Of a stretch of DNA of 64,000 nt, positions 1-8,845 are shown one piece after another (position 1 is the first letter of the stretch; every line of letters starts with the position of its first letter). The position numbers and the translations under genes were made by a program. The notes below the pieces were generated by a model. It did no database searches, was not told where the DNA came from, and saw only the letters and a list, made by a program, of their open reading frames with translations. This DNA is from JALOLG01 sp963776935. Lineage in GTDB: Bacteria; Actinomycetota; Acidimicrobiia; Acidimicrobiales; Ilumatobacteraceae. The stretch spans positions 310,001 to 374,000 of the forward strand of contig CAVZOP010000015.1 in assembly GCA_963776935.1 (NCBI GenBank), in the 5' to 3' direction.

Positions 1-735
1 ATCGGTATTCCTCGGTGCGCCCGCCAGGGTCCGTCGCCGCCCCCACGTGGTTCAACCTCGGCGATCGCGACCTGGCGACGCACCTGTTCCGCACTGCACG
101 CCTCGGAGAGGGTGCGACGCTCACCGAGGTGACGGCCGAGATCACCAGGGCATGGGGCCGTCGGCGTCGCGTTGCTGCCGATGACCGACGATCGGCTGCG
201 CACGATGGTGACCGCCGCCGGGCATGGCGAGATCGGCTTCCAGGACTACTTCGTGCGGCTGCACCACGACGTCGAGATCGAATCGGTGCGGTTCGACCAC
301 GACGGTGCCACGCTGTCAGCGCCGGCCCGCACGGCGCTCCAGACGGCTGACGTCGTGGTGATCGCTCCGTCGAACCCACTCGTGTCGATCGGGCCGATCC
401 GCGCGATGCCCGGTGTCGACGAGCTGCTCGCCGGGCGCCGCGAGTCGGTCGTCGCCGTCTCGCCGATCGTCGGCGGAGTCGCCCTGAAGGGACCGGCCGA
501 CCGGATGCTCGCCGAGCTCGGCCACGAGTCGTCGGTCGCCGGTGTCGCCGAGCTCTACCGATCGATCGCGGCGACGCTCGTGATCGATCCCGCCGACGCA
601 TCGTTGGTCGCCGCGGTCGAGGCGACGGGAATGCGGTGTGTCGTCACACCGAGCGTGATGACGACACTCGAGGTCGCCGCTGATCTCGCCGCGGTCACGC
701 TCGCCGCCGGACGATCAGCCTCTCAGCGGAGCTGA
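1..735 (+). pseudogene. cofD: 2-phospho-L-lactate transferase CofD, 5'-truncated by window edge, frameshifted
   Basis: CofD joins a phospholactate-type moiety to the deazaflavin Fo in coenzyme F420 synthesis. The first part reads in one frame and contains WFNLGDRDLATHL followed by LTEVTAEITRA. From about 154 the match continues in another frame with GVALLPMTDD, then PSNPLVSIGPI and SPIVGG, which are family hallmarks. The frame changes between about 150 and 163, equivalent to one extra base or two missing ones. The 5' end lies outside the window. The gene ends at TGA 733-735, inside a small palindrome, and faces the epimerase gene. F420 use fits the DDN-like reductase at 47370-47732. The flanking sequence is well conserved, so a sequencing error is as likely as a real mutation. 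Confidence 0.85.
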
Positions 736-765
736 GCCAATCAGCACGTCTCAGCGGAGCTGAGC
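721..765. terminator. Pair of identical 17-bp palindromic repeats between convergent genes
   Basis: The 17-mer TCTCAGCGGAGCTGAGC occurs at 721-737 and again at 749-765. Each copy holds the palindrome CTCAGC-GGA-GCTGAG, able to form a 6-bp stem. The first copy contains the TGA of cofD and the second contains, on the other strand, the TGA of the epimerase gene. Position between two convergent 3' ends suggests a bidirectional terminator made by a 28-nt tandem duplication. No T-tract follows, so termination activity is inferred. Confidence 0.55.
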
Positions 766-1660
766 GAGTCCTGCGGGCAGGTCGGTCCACGGCGACCACG
801 CCAGATGGATCCGCGCCCGAACCGGTGAGACGGCGAAGCGCAACAGCTCGTCGGCCGCCGGCGGGCCGTACTCCGGCTCTACTGCGCCGGCTCCGGCAAC
901 GAGCCCCCACAGATCACGTACCGACGTCTGGGTGCCCGTCCCGACGTTGACCACGAGACCACTGCCCCGCTGCCCCGCCCGCACCAGAGCATCCACGACG
1001 TCGTCGACGAAGACGAAGTCGCGCGTCTGGCGGCCGTCACCGGCGATGTGCGGCCGCGTGCCGCTCACCGCCGCCGCCGAGAACGCGGCGACGACCCCGC
1101 CGTCGGCACGTTGGCGAGGTCCGTACACCGACGAGATCGCCAGCACGGTGAACTCGACCGCGTACCGCTCGCGGTATGTGATCAGCAGATCGACGATCGA
1201 GCGCGCCACGACTCCCCGCACACCACGCGGTTCGAGCTCGCGCTCCTTGATCGGCAGGTCTCGCGCCGCCGGACGGCCGTAGATCGCGGTCGCCGGAACG
1301 GCCACGACCACCTTCGGGATCCCGTGCTGGCGGGCGGCCTCGAGGAGGCCCAGTGTTCGTCCGAACGCGGCCCGCGTGACAGTCGACCGAGACCGATCCG
1401 GACGTCACCGTGGCGAGGTGGTACAGCACGTCGGGCCGGCGCATCGCGAGCAGGCTCCCGGTCTCGCGCGACCCCGCGTCGAGATGGTGGATCTTGAGCT
1501 CGCCGCCGACCGATCGCGCCGCCGAGAGGTTGGCGAGGCTCCCCGACGACAGGTCGTCGATGACGTCGACGGCCTGACCGTCGGCGAGCAGCCGGTCGAC
1601 CAGGTGTGAACCGATGAACCCGGCTCCTCCGACGACCACGACGCTCACCGACACCATCAT
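751..1660 (-). pseudogene. NAD-dependent epimerase/dehydratase (extended SDR), frameshifted
   Basis: A sugar-nucleotide epimerase or dehydratase of the extended SDR family. The N-terminal frame gives VVVVGGAGFIGSHLVDRLL, the Rossmann GxxGxxG motif, and continues to LYHLATVTSGSVSVD. The rest (GLLEAARQHG, AISSVYGPRQR, GDGRQTRDFVFVDDV, NVGTG) is in another frame. The switch lies near 1380 and equals one extra base or two missing ones. Corrected length is about 300 residues, normal for the family. The start is ATG at 1660 or 1657. It lies just downstream of a sugar nucleotidyltransferase in the same direction, so it probably helps make an activated sugar for the neighbouring glycosyltransferases. 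The substrate cannot be named. A sequence error is a serious alternative to a dead gene. Confidence 0.8.
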
Positions 1661-1706
1661 GGCCGCGCTCACGCCTCGAGCGCGCGTGGGCGGATGCGAC
1701 GTGTCG

Positions 1707-2705
1707 TCACCCGGGAGCAGGCAGGCGGGCATCGGTGAGCGTCGTGCCCGCCGGCACTTCGCCGTCGGCACCGATCACCGCGTCGGAGACCACGGCGTCG
1801 GGCCCGACCCGGCCCATCACGATCGATCGTTCGACCCTGGCGCCACGGCCGATCGTGGCCCCCGACAGCACCACCGACTCCGACACCGACGCACCCTCGT
1901 CGACGACCGCGCCGGGACCGATCAGGGACAGGCTGATCACAGCGTTCGCCTCGACCTGGGCGCCGGGCGCGAGCGGATCGACACGCTCGCTGCGGCGCCC
2001 GTTGACGAGGTCGAGGTTGGCCCGCAGGTACAGCTCGGGCCGTCCGGCGTCGATCCAGTAGTCGTCGGTCGCGACTGCGTACAGCGTCCCTCGGTTCACC
2101 AGGTCGGGGAACACCTCACGCTCGAGGGAGGCCGGGCGACCGGGCACGATGCGCTGGATGACCGACGGTTCGAGCACGTAGCTGCCGGCGTTGATGAGGT
2201 TCGAGCTCATCGTCCCGGCCGGCGGCTTCTCGACGAATCGCTCGACGCGTCCGTCGGCGTCGATCTCGACGATCCCGAACGACGACGGGTCGTCGACCGG
2301 CGTGAGGTGGATCGTCCCCTCGGCGCCGGACGCGCGGTGGGCGGCGAGCAGCCTGGAGACGTCGAGATCGGTGATGATGTCGCCGTTGACGACGACGAAC
2401 GTGTCGTCGATCCCGGAGTGATCCGCCGCGAACCTGATCGCACCGGCCGTGTCGAGGGGCTCCGGTTCTACCGCGTAGTCGAGTCGGGCACCGTGGCAGT
2501 GTCCATCCAGGAAGGCCTCCAGGAAGGGCTCGGCCTTGAACCCGAGCGCGAGGGTCACGTCGGTGACACCACCGTCGACGAGACGCCCGACGAGGCGGGA
2601 GATCATCGGTTCGTGACCGACCGGGAGCATCGACTTCGGAACGTCGTTCGTGAGCGGCCGCATCCGGGTGCCGAACCCGCCGACGAGCACGACCGCGCGG
2701 ATCAG
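1707..2705 (-). CDS. Sugar-1-phosphate nucleotidyltransferase (mannose-1-phosphate guanylyltransferase-like)
   Basis: Makes an NDP-sugar from a sugar 1-phosphate and an NTP. The N-terminus has the nucleotidyltransferase signature VVLVGGFGTRMRPLT with PKSMLPVGHEPM, then the metal-binding segment VVVNGDI and the substrate segment RFVEKP at about 160. The last 100 residues are hexapeptide-like repeats (GPGAVV, GATIGRGARV) forming a left-handed beta helix. This arrangement is typical of actinobacterial ManB/GmpA-type GDP-mannose pyrophosphorylases, but GDP versus dTDP specificity is not readable. Length is about 332 aa. The best start is a CTG at 2705 that overlaps the previous stop as CTGA; the next candidate, GTG at 2690, would cut into the nucleotide loop. 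It is probably translated together with the upstream membrane protein. Confidence 0.85.
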   Translation of the reverse strand: MIRAVVLVGGFGTRMRPLTNDVPKSMLPVGHEPMISRLVGRLVDGGVTDVTLALGFKAEPFLEAFLDGHCHGARLDYAVEPEPLDTAGAIRFAADHSGIDDTFVVVNGDIITDLDVSRLLAAHRASGAEGTIHLTPVDDPSSFGIVEIDADGRVERFVEKPPAGTMSSNLINAGSYVLEPSVIQRIVPGRPASLEREVFPDLVNRGTLYAVATDDYWIDAGRPELYLRANLDLVNGRRSERVDPLAPGAQVEANAVISLSLIGPGAVVDEGASVSESVVLSGATIGRGARVERSIVMGRVGPDAVVSDAVIGADGEVPAGTTLTDARLPAPG

Positions 2706-3559
2706 GGCGTCGACGTGCCGGTGGTCGCAGCCACCGTGGTGGTCGCCGCGACGGAAGTCGTCGTCGCCGACGTGTCGCCCGTGACCGTACCGTCGGTGAC
2801 GGTGCCACTGACCGCGCCGGCCGGAACCGTGGTGCTCGACAGGTCCTCGGGGCGAACCTGGTTCACGTCCGCCGCACCGAGCGTCGGCAGATCGGCGGCC
2901 CACGGCGGCATCTGGACGTCGGTGTCGCGCGGCACGAACGCGATCGCGAACACCATCCCGTCGTTCCTGATCGGGATGTTGTCGAAGTTGGCGATGTAGG
3001 TGGTGCCGTCGTCGGTGTCGCTGTACGAATCCCACACCACGACCTGCAGCTCCCCATCCTCGGTGCCGCACTTGGTCTCGCCCTCGATGAACTCCTGGCC
3101 TCCGAGCTGGTTGTCGGGGAACTTCAACGAGTCGTTGTCGAGCTCGACTCCGTAGACGTCGAGGAAGACGCCCAGCTTGGCGTTCTTGCCGACCGCTCGG
3201 GACGTGTTGGGATGCCAGTGCATGACGCCGTCGTCGTGGCTGTGGATGCCGGTCTGCAAGAAGCGGGTGCTGATGAGCTGGCCGGATGCGTCGGTCTCCT
3301 CGAGGTCGCCGGCGAGTTGCTCCCAGGTGTCACACAGGTAGAACCCGTAGGCGGCGTGCCAGTGGTCGTTGACGGTCGGCGGCGAGGAGTCGTTGGCCGG
3401 AACGGTCTGGCGGGCGTAGACGATCGTGCCGACGCCGAGCACCACCACGATCGCGACGATGAGCGGGAACAGTGTCCCGCCCTGGAACCGGACCTTCCTG
3501 CCCTTGCCCTTCTGGGCGAGCTTGGCGGCCTTTTTGGTCGACGACGATGAGGGTGCCAC
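2702..3559 (-). CDS. Membrane-anchored protein of unknown function, His-rich core, Thr-rich tail
   Basis: I do not recognise the family. The 285-aa protein has a basic, Ser/Lys-rich N-terminal tail of about 25 residues, then one hydrophobic segment at about 30-48 (FPLIVAIVVVLGVGTIVYA), so the remainder should lie outside the membrane. The extracytoplasmic part contains NDHWHAAYGFYLC at about 64 and, near 105-118, HSHDDGVMHWHP, which could bind a metal. Two cysteines (about 76 and 165) could pair. The last 50 residues are a low-complexity Thr/Ala/Val stretch. It is first in a row with the nucleotidyltransferase and starts next to the GT4 gene end, so a role in the cell envelope is likely but unproven. 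Confidence 0.75.
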   Translation of the reverse strand: MAPSSSSTKKAAKLAQKGKGRKVRFQGGTLFPLIVAIVVVLGVGTIVYARQTVPANDSSPPTVNDHWHAAYGFYLCDTWEQLAGDLEETDASGQLISTRFLQTGIHSHDDGVMHWHPNTSRAVGKNAKLGVFLDVYGVELDNDSLKFPDNQLGGQEFIEGETKCGTEDGELQVVVWDSYSDTDDGTTYIANFDNIPIRNDGMVFAIAFVPRDTDVQMPPWAADLPTLGAADVNQVRPEDLSSTTVPAGAVSGTVTDGTVTGDTSATTTSVAATTTVAATTGTSTP

Positions 3560-3582
3560 GAGGGCGCAAGGCTACCTGCGGG

Positions 3583-4848
3583 TCAGGCCGTTGCCTTGAC
3601 GCGGTCCGGTGACGTCGGTCGCCTCGCCAACTCCGCGAGCAGCGCCTCGTAGGCGGCGGCCGTTGCGGTGGGCGAAGCGGATCGCTCGACCCATTCTCGT
3701 CCGAACCGTCCCATCCCGGCCCCGAGGTCGGAGGTGCCGAGCACGGCACGGATCGCTTCGATGAACGCCTGGGTGTCGTCCGGCGCCACCACCGCCCCGC
3801 AGCCGGTCGTGGTGACGATCCGGTTGACCTCCGAGTCGGCGTCGATCGCCGCCACGACGGGTCGACCGGCGGCGAGGATCGAGTACGTCTTGGACGGCAC
3901 GCTCACCCGACCGAGCCCACGCCGCAGCGGCACGAGGTGGATGTCGCCGGTCGCGAGCACCTCGTTGAGACGATCTGCGGGTTGGTGGTCGCCGAAGCGG
4001 ACGTTTTCGAGGTCGGCGGCGGCGGCCTCGAGCTGGGGGCGGGCAGCACCCTGACCGTTGATCACGAACGTCGCCCCGGGGATCGCCCGGGCGGCGGCGA
4101 CGACCATCTCGAGCGACTGCGAGAACCCGACGTTGCCGGCGTACATCACGACGGGTTCGTCCCCGATCCCGAGCTCGGTCCGGTACGGCGTCGCTCGGTC
4201 CGACGGGTGGAGCTCGGCGGTGTCGACGAAGTTGGGGATCACCCTGACCTTCGAGCGGCGGTCCGGATCGACCTTGGCCATCACGTTGTCGGCCATGCCG
4301 TTGCTCAACACCGTCACCGCGTCGGCGAGCCGGTAGCTCAAACGTTCGAGCCATCTGGCGATCGCGAGCACGCGACGGTCCTCGATGGCTCCGGTCTCGA
4401 CGGCAGCATCGGGGAACACGTCTTGGATGTTGAACACCAACGGCGCCCGGTGGGCGAGCTTGGCCGCCCATCCGGTGAGCCCGAGCGTGAGTGGAGGCGA
4501 CATCGCGATCACCGCATCGGCGCGACGGAACCACCCTCCGGCGCGCAGGGCGGCGATGCCCACGAGCAGCGAGAAGCCGATGTACCCGAGCGCCCGTCGC
4601 GGCAGGTCGCGGCGGTCGCCGCCGGGAAACGGACTGACGCGGGTGATCGAACCCCAGTCGGTTCGCTGCTGACGCACGAGCCGGCCCGTCCACCCGGGCT
4701 CGATGGCGTGGTTGCGGTACCAGGGCAGGGCGGTCACGACGTGGGCCTCGTGGCCGCCCGCCGCCAGCTCCCCGACGATCCGGGTCATCACGTGCCCGGT
4801 CGGTGCCGTGTCGGGGGCGAAATGGGGGCACAGGACGACGATGCGCAT
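3583..4848 (-). CDS. GT4 glycosyltransferase, WbuB-like
   Basis: A GT-B fold glycosyltransferase that transfers a sugar to a growing polysaccharide or lipid-linked glycan. The N-terminus MRIVVLCPHFAPDTAPTGHV resembles WbuB/Wcf-type enzymes. The middle has FNIQDVFPD and RVIPNFVD, and the C-terminal donor domain has VVMYAGNVGFSQSLE, then VPSKTYSILAAGRPVVAA at about 330, the GT4 E/K-type donor-binding region. It has 421 aa, a usual length. ATG at 4848 overlaps the stop of the upstream glycosyltransferase as TGATG, so the two are translationally coupled. The donor is unknown; GDP-fucose and dTDP-rhamnose can both be made from genes nearby. Confidence 0.88.
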   Translation of the reverse strand: MRIVVLCPHFAPDTAPTGHVMTRIVGELAAGGHEAHVVTALPWYRNHAIEPGWTGRLVRQQRTDWGSITRVSPFPGGDRRDLPRRALGYIGFSLLVGIAALRAGGWFRRADAVIAMSPPLTLGLTGWAAKLAHRAPLVFNIQDVFPDAAVETGAIEDRRVLAIARWLERLSYRLADAVTVLSNGMADNVMAKVDPDRRSKVRVIPNFVDTAELHPSDRATPYRTELGIGDEPVVMYAGNVGFSQSLEMVVAAARAIPGATFVINGQGAARPQLEAAAADLENVRFGDHQPADRLNEVLATGDIHLVPLRRGLGRVSVPSKTYSILAAGRPVVAAIDADSEVNRIVTTTGCGAVVAPDDTQAFIEAIRAVLGTSDLGAGMGRFGREWVERSASPTATAAAYEALLAELARRPTSPDRVKATA

Positions 4849-6011
4849 CAGGTGAGCGTCCGGTGATAGGCGTCGAGGAGCGCCGCGCCGGAGGCCGCCA
4901 GTGTGTAGTGCGTGAGGCGCTCGCGTCCAGCGGCGATCAGCTCGGCGCGCCGGCGTTCGACGTCGTGGAGCGCGCTCGACCACGCCTCGACGTCGTCGGG
5001 CAGCACGATCGCGGCCCTCCCGGCAACCTCACGGAGGGCCGGATGGTCACCGCAGACGACAGGCGTACCGAGGGCCATCGCCTCGATGAGTGGCGCGCCG
5101 AAGCCCTCGTAGCGGCTCGGGAACACGAGCGCCGTGGCGCCGGCGATCAGAGCGTCGCGGTCGGCGTCGGGCACCCGGCCGGGTCTGACCACCCGGTCGC
5201 CGAGGCCGAGATCGGCGATCGTCCGCCCGACCTCGGTGTCGGCCGCACCGGCGCCTCCGAGCAGCACCAGCCGCAGCGTCGGGTCGGTCCAGTGCCGTGC
5301 CATCACCTCCAGCAGCAGACGATGGTTCTTGTGGGGATGCGTGATCGCCGGGTAGACGACGTACGGCCCATCACCGAGCCCGTAGCGCCGACGAACGTCG
5401 GTGATCTGATGGGCTGTCGGCGCGACACCGCCGGCGAGGCCGTTTTCGATTGGCGTGCTCCGCACGCCGTTTTCGATTGGCGTGCTCCGCACGCCGTGCG
5501 GAACCACCACGACTCGTGCGGCGTCGATCCCGAACGCCTCGATCACGGTGCCGCGCACGAACTCGCTCGGCGTGGCGACGACCGACGCGCGCCCGACGGA
5601 GCGCGGCAACATCGACCGCAGGTAGCGCAACCGCAACTGTGAGAAGTACTGCGGGTACTCCAGATATTGCAGATCGTGCACAGTGAGCAAGATCGGGCGC
5701 GGCCCGACGAGGGGCGCCGTGCCTCCGCCGTGGTGGACGACGTCGAAGCCGCGTGTCCGGCGGGCCAGCCACGTGTGCTCGGCGACGATCCGAGCCGGAC
5801 GACGCCGACCCCGGCCGCCGGGCGACCGGAACGCGAACTGCGCGGTGAGCTCGGGATGGGCGGAGGCGAAGGCCGCCGTCGAGCACAACGTGAGCGCGAC
5901 GTCGCTGTCGAGCTGGCCGAGACCGACAAGTTGGCGGACGAGGTACTCCTCGGAACCACCGACCTCACCGGGCGTGCACCACAACAAGTTCACGGCGACA
6001 TCGATGGTCAT
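4848..6011 (-). CDS. GT4 glycosyltransferase (mannosyl/rhamnosyltransferase type)
   Basis: A 387-aa retaining glycosyltransferase of family GT4. Features are WCTPGEVGGSEEYLVRQL in the acceptor domain, LTVHDLQYLEYPQYFS at about 110, and the C-terminal donor motif FPSRYEGFGAPLIEAMALGTPVVC near 310. This matches enzymes building actinobacterial polysaccharides. It carries an exact 27-bp tandem duplication that repeats the nonapeptide GVRSTPIEN right after VVVPHG, in the linker before the donor domain; the frame is kept. Its start overlaps the stop of the upstream glycosyltransferase as ATGA, and its stop overlaps the next start, so three GT4 genes form one translational unit. Confidence 0.88.
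   Translation of the reverse strand: MTIDVAVNLLWCTPGEVGGSEEYLVRQLVGLGQLDSDVALTLCSTAAFASAHPELTAQFAFRSPGGRGRRRPARIVAEHTWLARRTRGFDVVHHGGGTAPLVGPRPILLTVHDLQYLEYPQYFSQLRLRYLRSMLPRSVGRASVVATPSEFVRGTVIEAFGIDAARVVVVPHGVRSTPIENGVRSTPIENGLAGGVAPTAHQITDVRRRYGLGDGPYVVYPAITHPHKNHRLLLEVMARHWTDPTLRLVLLGGAGAADTEVGRTIADLGLGDRVVRPGRVPDADRDALIAGATALVFPSRYEGFGAPLIEAMALGTPVVCGDHPALREVAGRAAIVLPDDVEAWSSALHDVERRRAELIAAGRERLTHYTLAASGAALLDAYHRTLT
5440..5493. repeat. Exact 27-bp tandem duplication inside a glycosyltransferase gene
   Basis: Two identical 27-bp units run head to tail at 5440-5466 and 5467-5493. In the minus-strand gene they encode the nonapeptide GVRSTPIEN twice. The exact identity of the copies implies a recent slippage event or a variable-number locus. 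Confidence 0.9.
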
Positions 6012-7097
6012 CTACGGACCTCGTCGTACACCGCGCGCGTGGCGGTGGCAGCGGCCTCCCAGGTGAGCTCCGCCGCCCGGGCGAGCCCGGCGCGGCGCAA
6101 TCGGTCGTGATCGCCGAGCGCCGCCGTGAGACCGCGTGCGATGTCGTCGATGTCGAGCGGGTCGACGAGGACCGCCGCCCCGCCGGCCACTTCGGCAGTC
6201 GAGGTCTCGCGGCTCGTGACCACCGGCGTCCCCTGCGCCATCGCTTCGGCGACGGGCAGCCCGAACCCCTCCCACAGACTCGGGTAGGCGAACGCCGAGG
6301 CCGCCGCGTACAGCCCGGCCAGCTCGCCGCTCGCCGACGAAGCCCAGGAAGCGGGCATCGACCGAGGCCGATGCGACGGCGTCGGCGACGCCACCCCAGC
6401 CGTCGGCACCGACGATCACGAGCGGCAGTGGTTCGTCGAGCCGGGCGACCGCCAGCGCCAGGCGCTCGAGGTTCTTACGTGGCTCGATCGTCCCGACGAA
6501 CAACACGAAGCGAGGGGGCAGGTCGTGACGTGCTCGGACCCGGTCGATCGCGGCGGGCGACGCGACAGTCGAGTCGACCCCGAGCGGCACGAGCCGGAGC
6601 CGGTCAGCTCCGATGCCGGCGGCCGCGAGGTCGGCCATCGTCGCCTCGCTCGGGCACACAACGATGTCGGCGTGGCGCTGGATGCGTTCGAGACTGCTGC
6701 GCATCACGCGCACGCCGTGCCGGGTGAACGACTCGGGGGCGCGGACGAACGCCAGATCGTGCACGGTGACGACGAGTGGCGCCCGTGTCGGCGCCGGCAC
6801 GAGCGCGGTGGCGTGGCACACGTCGACGGGTCCCGTCGCGCGCTCGACCGGCGGCCATCCGAACCGCAGCCAGCTCTCGTACAGCCAGGGCCTGGCGAGC
6901 GGGAGCGCGGTCACCGGGAACGGCGGGCGCCACGGCTCGGGCGGTGGCCGGCGGTGCCGGCCGGCGACGCCGACCAGCTCGACCGAGGAGTCGCGGATCA
7001 GGTGCTCCGCGATCCGCAGGGCGGCAACGGCGGTGCCACCGGGTACGTCGTGCCAGCACTGCTCGAGCGTGTAGGCGACGCGCACGGGGTCGGGCAC
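6008..7097 (-). pseudogene. GT4 glycosyltransferase, frameshifted
   Basis: The third GT4 glycosyltransferase of the locus. The first 250 residues read VRVAYTLEQCWHDVPGGTAVAAL, then VTVHDLAFVRAPESFTRHG, CPSEATMADL and LFVGTIEPRKNLERL in one frame. The donor-binding half (ELAGLYAAASAFAYPSLWEGFGLPVAEAMAQGTPVV) is in another frame ending at 6008. The switch is near 6330 within a run of GC triplets, one extra base or two missing. Corrected length is about 362 aa, normal for the family, and all motifs are present, so a sequencing error is plausible. The chosen start is GTG 7097, 37 bases from the divergent fcl start. It overlaps the next gene as ATGA. Confidence 0.82.
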
Positions 7098-7134
7098 CGC
7101 CCCATGATGGCCGCACCGGCCTAGCATCGTCACC

Positions 7135-8097
7135 ATGTCCCCGTTCTGGTCAGACCGGCGCGTGCTCGTCACGGGAGGGGCCGGTTTCCTCGGCCGGCAG
7201 GTGGTCGCCAAGCTGCGCGAGCGGGGGGCCGACGTCGTCGCACCCAGGAGCGCCGAGTACGACCTGACCGTGCCCGACGCCGCCGCGACGATGCTCGCCG
7301 ACCACCGGCCGAGCCTGGTGGTCCATCTCGCCGCCCGCGTCGGCGGCATCGGGTTCAACCTCGTGGAGCCGGCGCACCTGTACCTCGACAACTTGCTGAT
7401 GGGTACCTACGTCATCGAAGCGGCGCGGAACTCGGCGAGCGTCGACAAGACGATCCTGCTCGGCACGGTCTGCTCGTACCCGAAGTTCACGCCGGTCCCG
7501 TTCCGCGAGACCTCGCTGTGGGACGGCTACCCCGAGGAGACCAACGCGCCCTACGGCATCGCCAAGAAGGCTCACCTCGTGCACGCCCAGGTCAACCAGG
7601 CGCAGTACGGGCAGCGCTTCAGCTATCTCATCCCGACCAACCTCTTCGGTCCCGGTGACAAGTTCCACCCCAGCGTGTCGCACGTGATCCCGGCGCTGAT
7701 CAAGAAGTGCGTCGACGCCGTCGAGAGCGGCGAGGACAAGATCGACGTGTGGGGCACCGGCACCGCCAGTCGCGAGTACCTCTATGTGGAGGACGCGGCC
7801 GAGGCGATCGTGCTGGCCGGCGAGCTGCACGAGGGCGTGGAGCCGATCAACCTCGGCACCGATCGCGAGGTGACGATCCGCGAGACGGTCGAGACGGTCG
7901 CCCGCCTCGTCGGCTTCGAGGGAGAGCTGCGCTGGGATCCGAGCAAGCCGGACGGACAACCGCGCCGGCGCGTCGACGCGTCGCGTGCCGAGCAACTCCT
8001 CGGCTGGCGGGCCCAGATGCCGTTCGACGAGGGTTTGCGACGCACGCTCGACTGGTACCTCGCCAACCGCGCCGAAGCCGAGCGCGAACCGAGCTGA
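7135..8097 (+). CDS. fcl: GDP-L-fucose synthase
   Basis: Extended SDR that epimerises and reduces GDP-4-keto-6-deoxymannose to GDP-L-fucose with NADPH. The protein has LVTGGAGFLGRQVV at about 10-23, HLAARVGGIGFN, the loop LGTVCSYPKF, the catalytic pair in APYGIAKKAHL (Tyr then Lys four residues on), and LIPTNLFGPGDKF, all diagnostic of GMER. At 320 aa it has the standard length. The partner GDP-mannose 4,6-dehydratase is not in the window. It diverges from the glycosyltransferase operon, so the activated fucose probably feeds those enzymes. It is followed by a copy of the 48-nt hairpin element. Confidence 0.93.
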   Translation: MSPFWSDRRVLVTGGAGFLGRQVVAKLRERGADVVAPRSAEYDLTVPDAAATMLADHRPSLVVHLAARVGGIGFNLVEPAHLYLDNLLMGTYVIEAARNSASVDKTILLGTVCSYPKFTPVPFRETSLWDGYPEETNAPYGIAKKAHLVHAQVNQAQYGQRFSYLIPTNLFGPGDKFHPSVSHVIPALIKKCVDAVESGEDKIDVWGTGTASREYLYVEDAAEAIVLAGELHEGVEPINLGTDREVTIRETVETVARLVGFEGELRWDPSKPDGQPRRRVDASRAEQLLGWRAQMPFDEGLRRTLDWYLANRAEAEREPS

Positions 8098-8109
8098 CCG
8101 TGTTTGATC

Positions 8110-8157
8110 GAGCCGGCTCACCGTACGCCGGAGCGTGACACGTCTGGTCGCCGGCTC
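8110..8157 (-). repeat. Dispersed 48-nt hairpin element, copy 1 (compensatory variant)
   Basis: Read on the minus strand it begins GAGCCGGC, continues GACCAGACG, and ends GTGAGCCGGCTCGATCA. It is the same length and layout as the copies at 39680, 43359 and 56359, but the fourth stem pair is C-G instead of T-A, so both arms changed together. It lies between the convergent fcl and glycosylase genes. Confidence 0.8.
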
Positions 8158-8217
8158 GGGCGGCTCACGGACGACATTGCGCATCTCGACGCCACCACAC
8201 CCCCGAGAACACCGCCC

Positions 8218-8781
8218 TCACACGATGCCGGCCACTACAGCGGGGGCGCGGTAGGCGGCGGCCAGGGTGTCGATCGTCTCGTGGGCGTTGAGGCCGCTCG
8301 GGTTCGGCACGATCCACAGCTCGGACCCGGCAAACGGCTCGGGCTGGCGTCCCAACTCGGCGCGACGGACCCCGAACGCGGTGCGGTAGGCGGTGATGCC
8401 GGCGATCGCCACGACCACCGGCCGGTGACGCTCGACGAACGCGACCAGCCGCTCACCACCGGCTCGCAACTCTTCCGTCGAGAGCTCCGACGCCTTGGCG
8501 GTCGCCCGGGCGACGAGGTTGGTGATGCCGATCCCGCGCCCGATCAGGTGGGCGCGGTCGTCGTCGTCCATGCCGTTGCCGCGGTCGATCGGATGGTCGA
8601 TCAGGCCCGCCTGCAAGAGTGCCGGGTAGAAGCGATTGCCCGGGTGGGCGAAGTGGGTCCCAGTCGCCGCCGTCCACAGCCCTGGGTTGATGCCGACGAA
8701 CAGCAGCCGCAGACCCGGTCCGACGAGATCGTCGACGGTGGCATCGCGGTACGACTCCAGCTCCACTCGTGTGAATCGCAC
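8218..8781 (-). CDS. mug: Mismatch-specific uracil/thymine DNA glycosylase (Mug/TDG family)
   Basis: Removes uracil or thymine from G:U and G:T mismatches to start base-excision repair. The sequence has LLFVGINPGLWTAATG near residue 27, where Asn of the GINPG motif is the family's catalytic position, then HFAHPGNRFYPALLQAGL and, near the C-terminus, VPNPSGLNAHE, the DNA-intercalating loop region. GTG at 8781 gives 187 aa; GTG at 8766 is an alternative. The longer open frame upstream has no homology and lies opposite the acetyltransferase gene, so it is not used. It is divergent from that gene by about 65 bases and convergent with fcl. Confidence 0.87.
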   Translation of the reverse strand: MRFTRVELESYRDATVDDLVGPGLRLLFVGINPGLWTAATGTHFAHPGNRFYPALLQAGLIDHPIDRGNGMDDDDRAHLIGRGIGITNLVARATAKASELSTEELRAGGERLVAFVERHRPVVVAIAGITAYRTAFGVRRAELGRQPEPFAGSELWIVPNPSGLNAHETIDTLAAAYRAPAVVAGIV

Positions 8782-8845
8782 GAACGACGACCGTAGACGG
8801 CGAAACCCGCTTCCCGCCCTGTCCCGACGACACCACACTGGTGCG

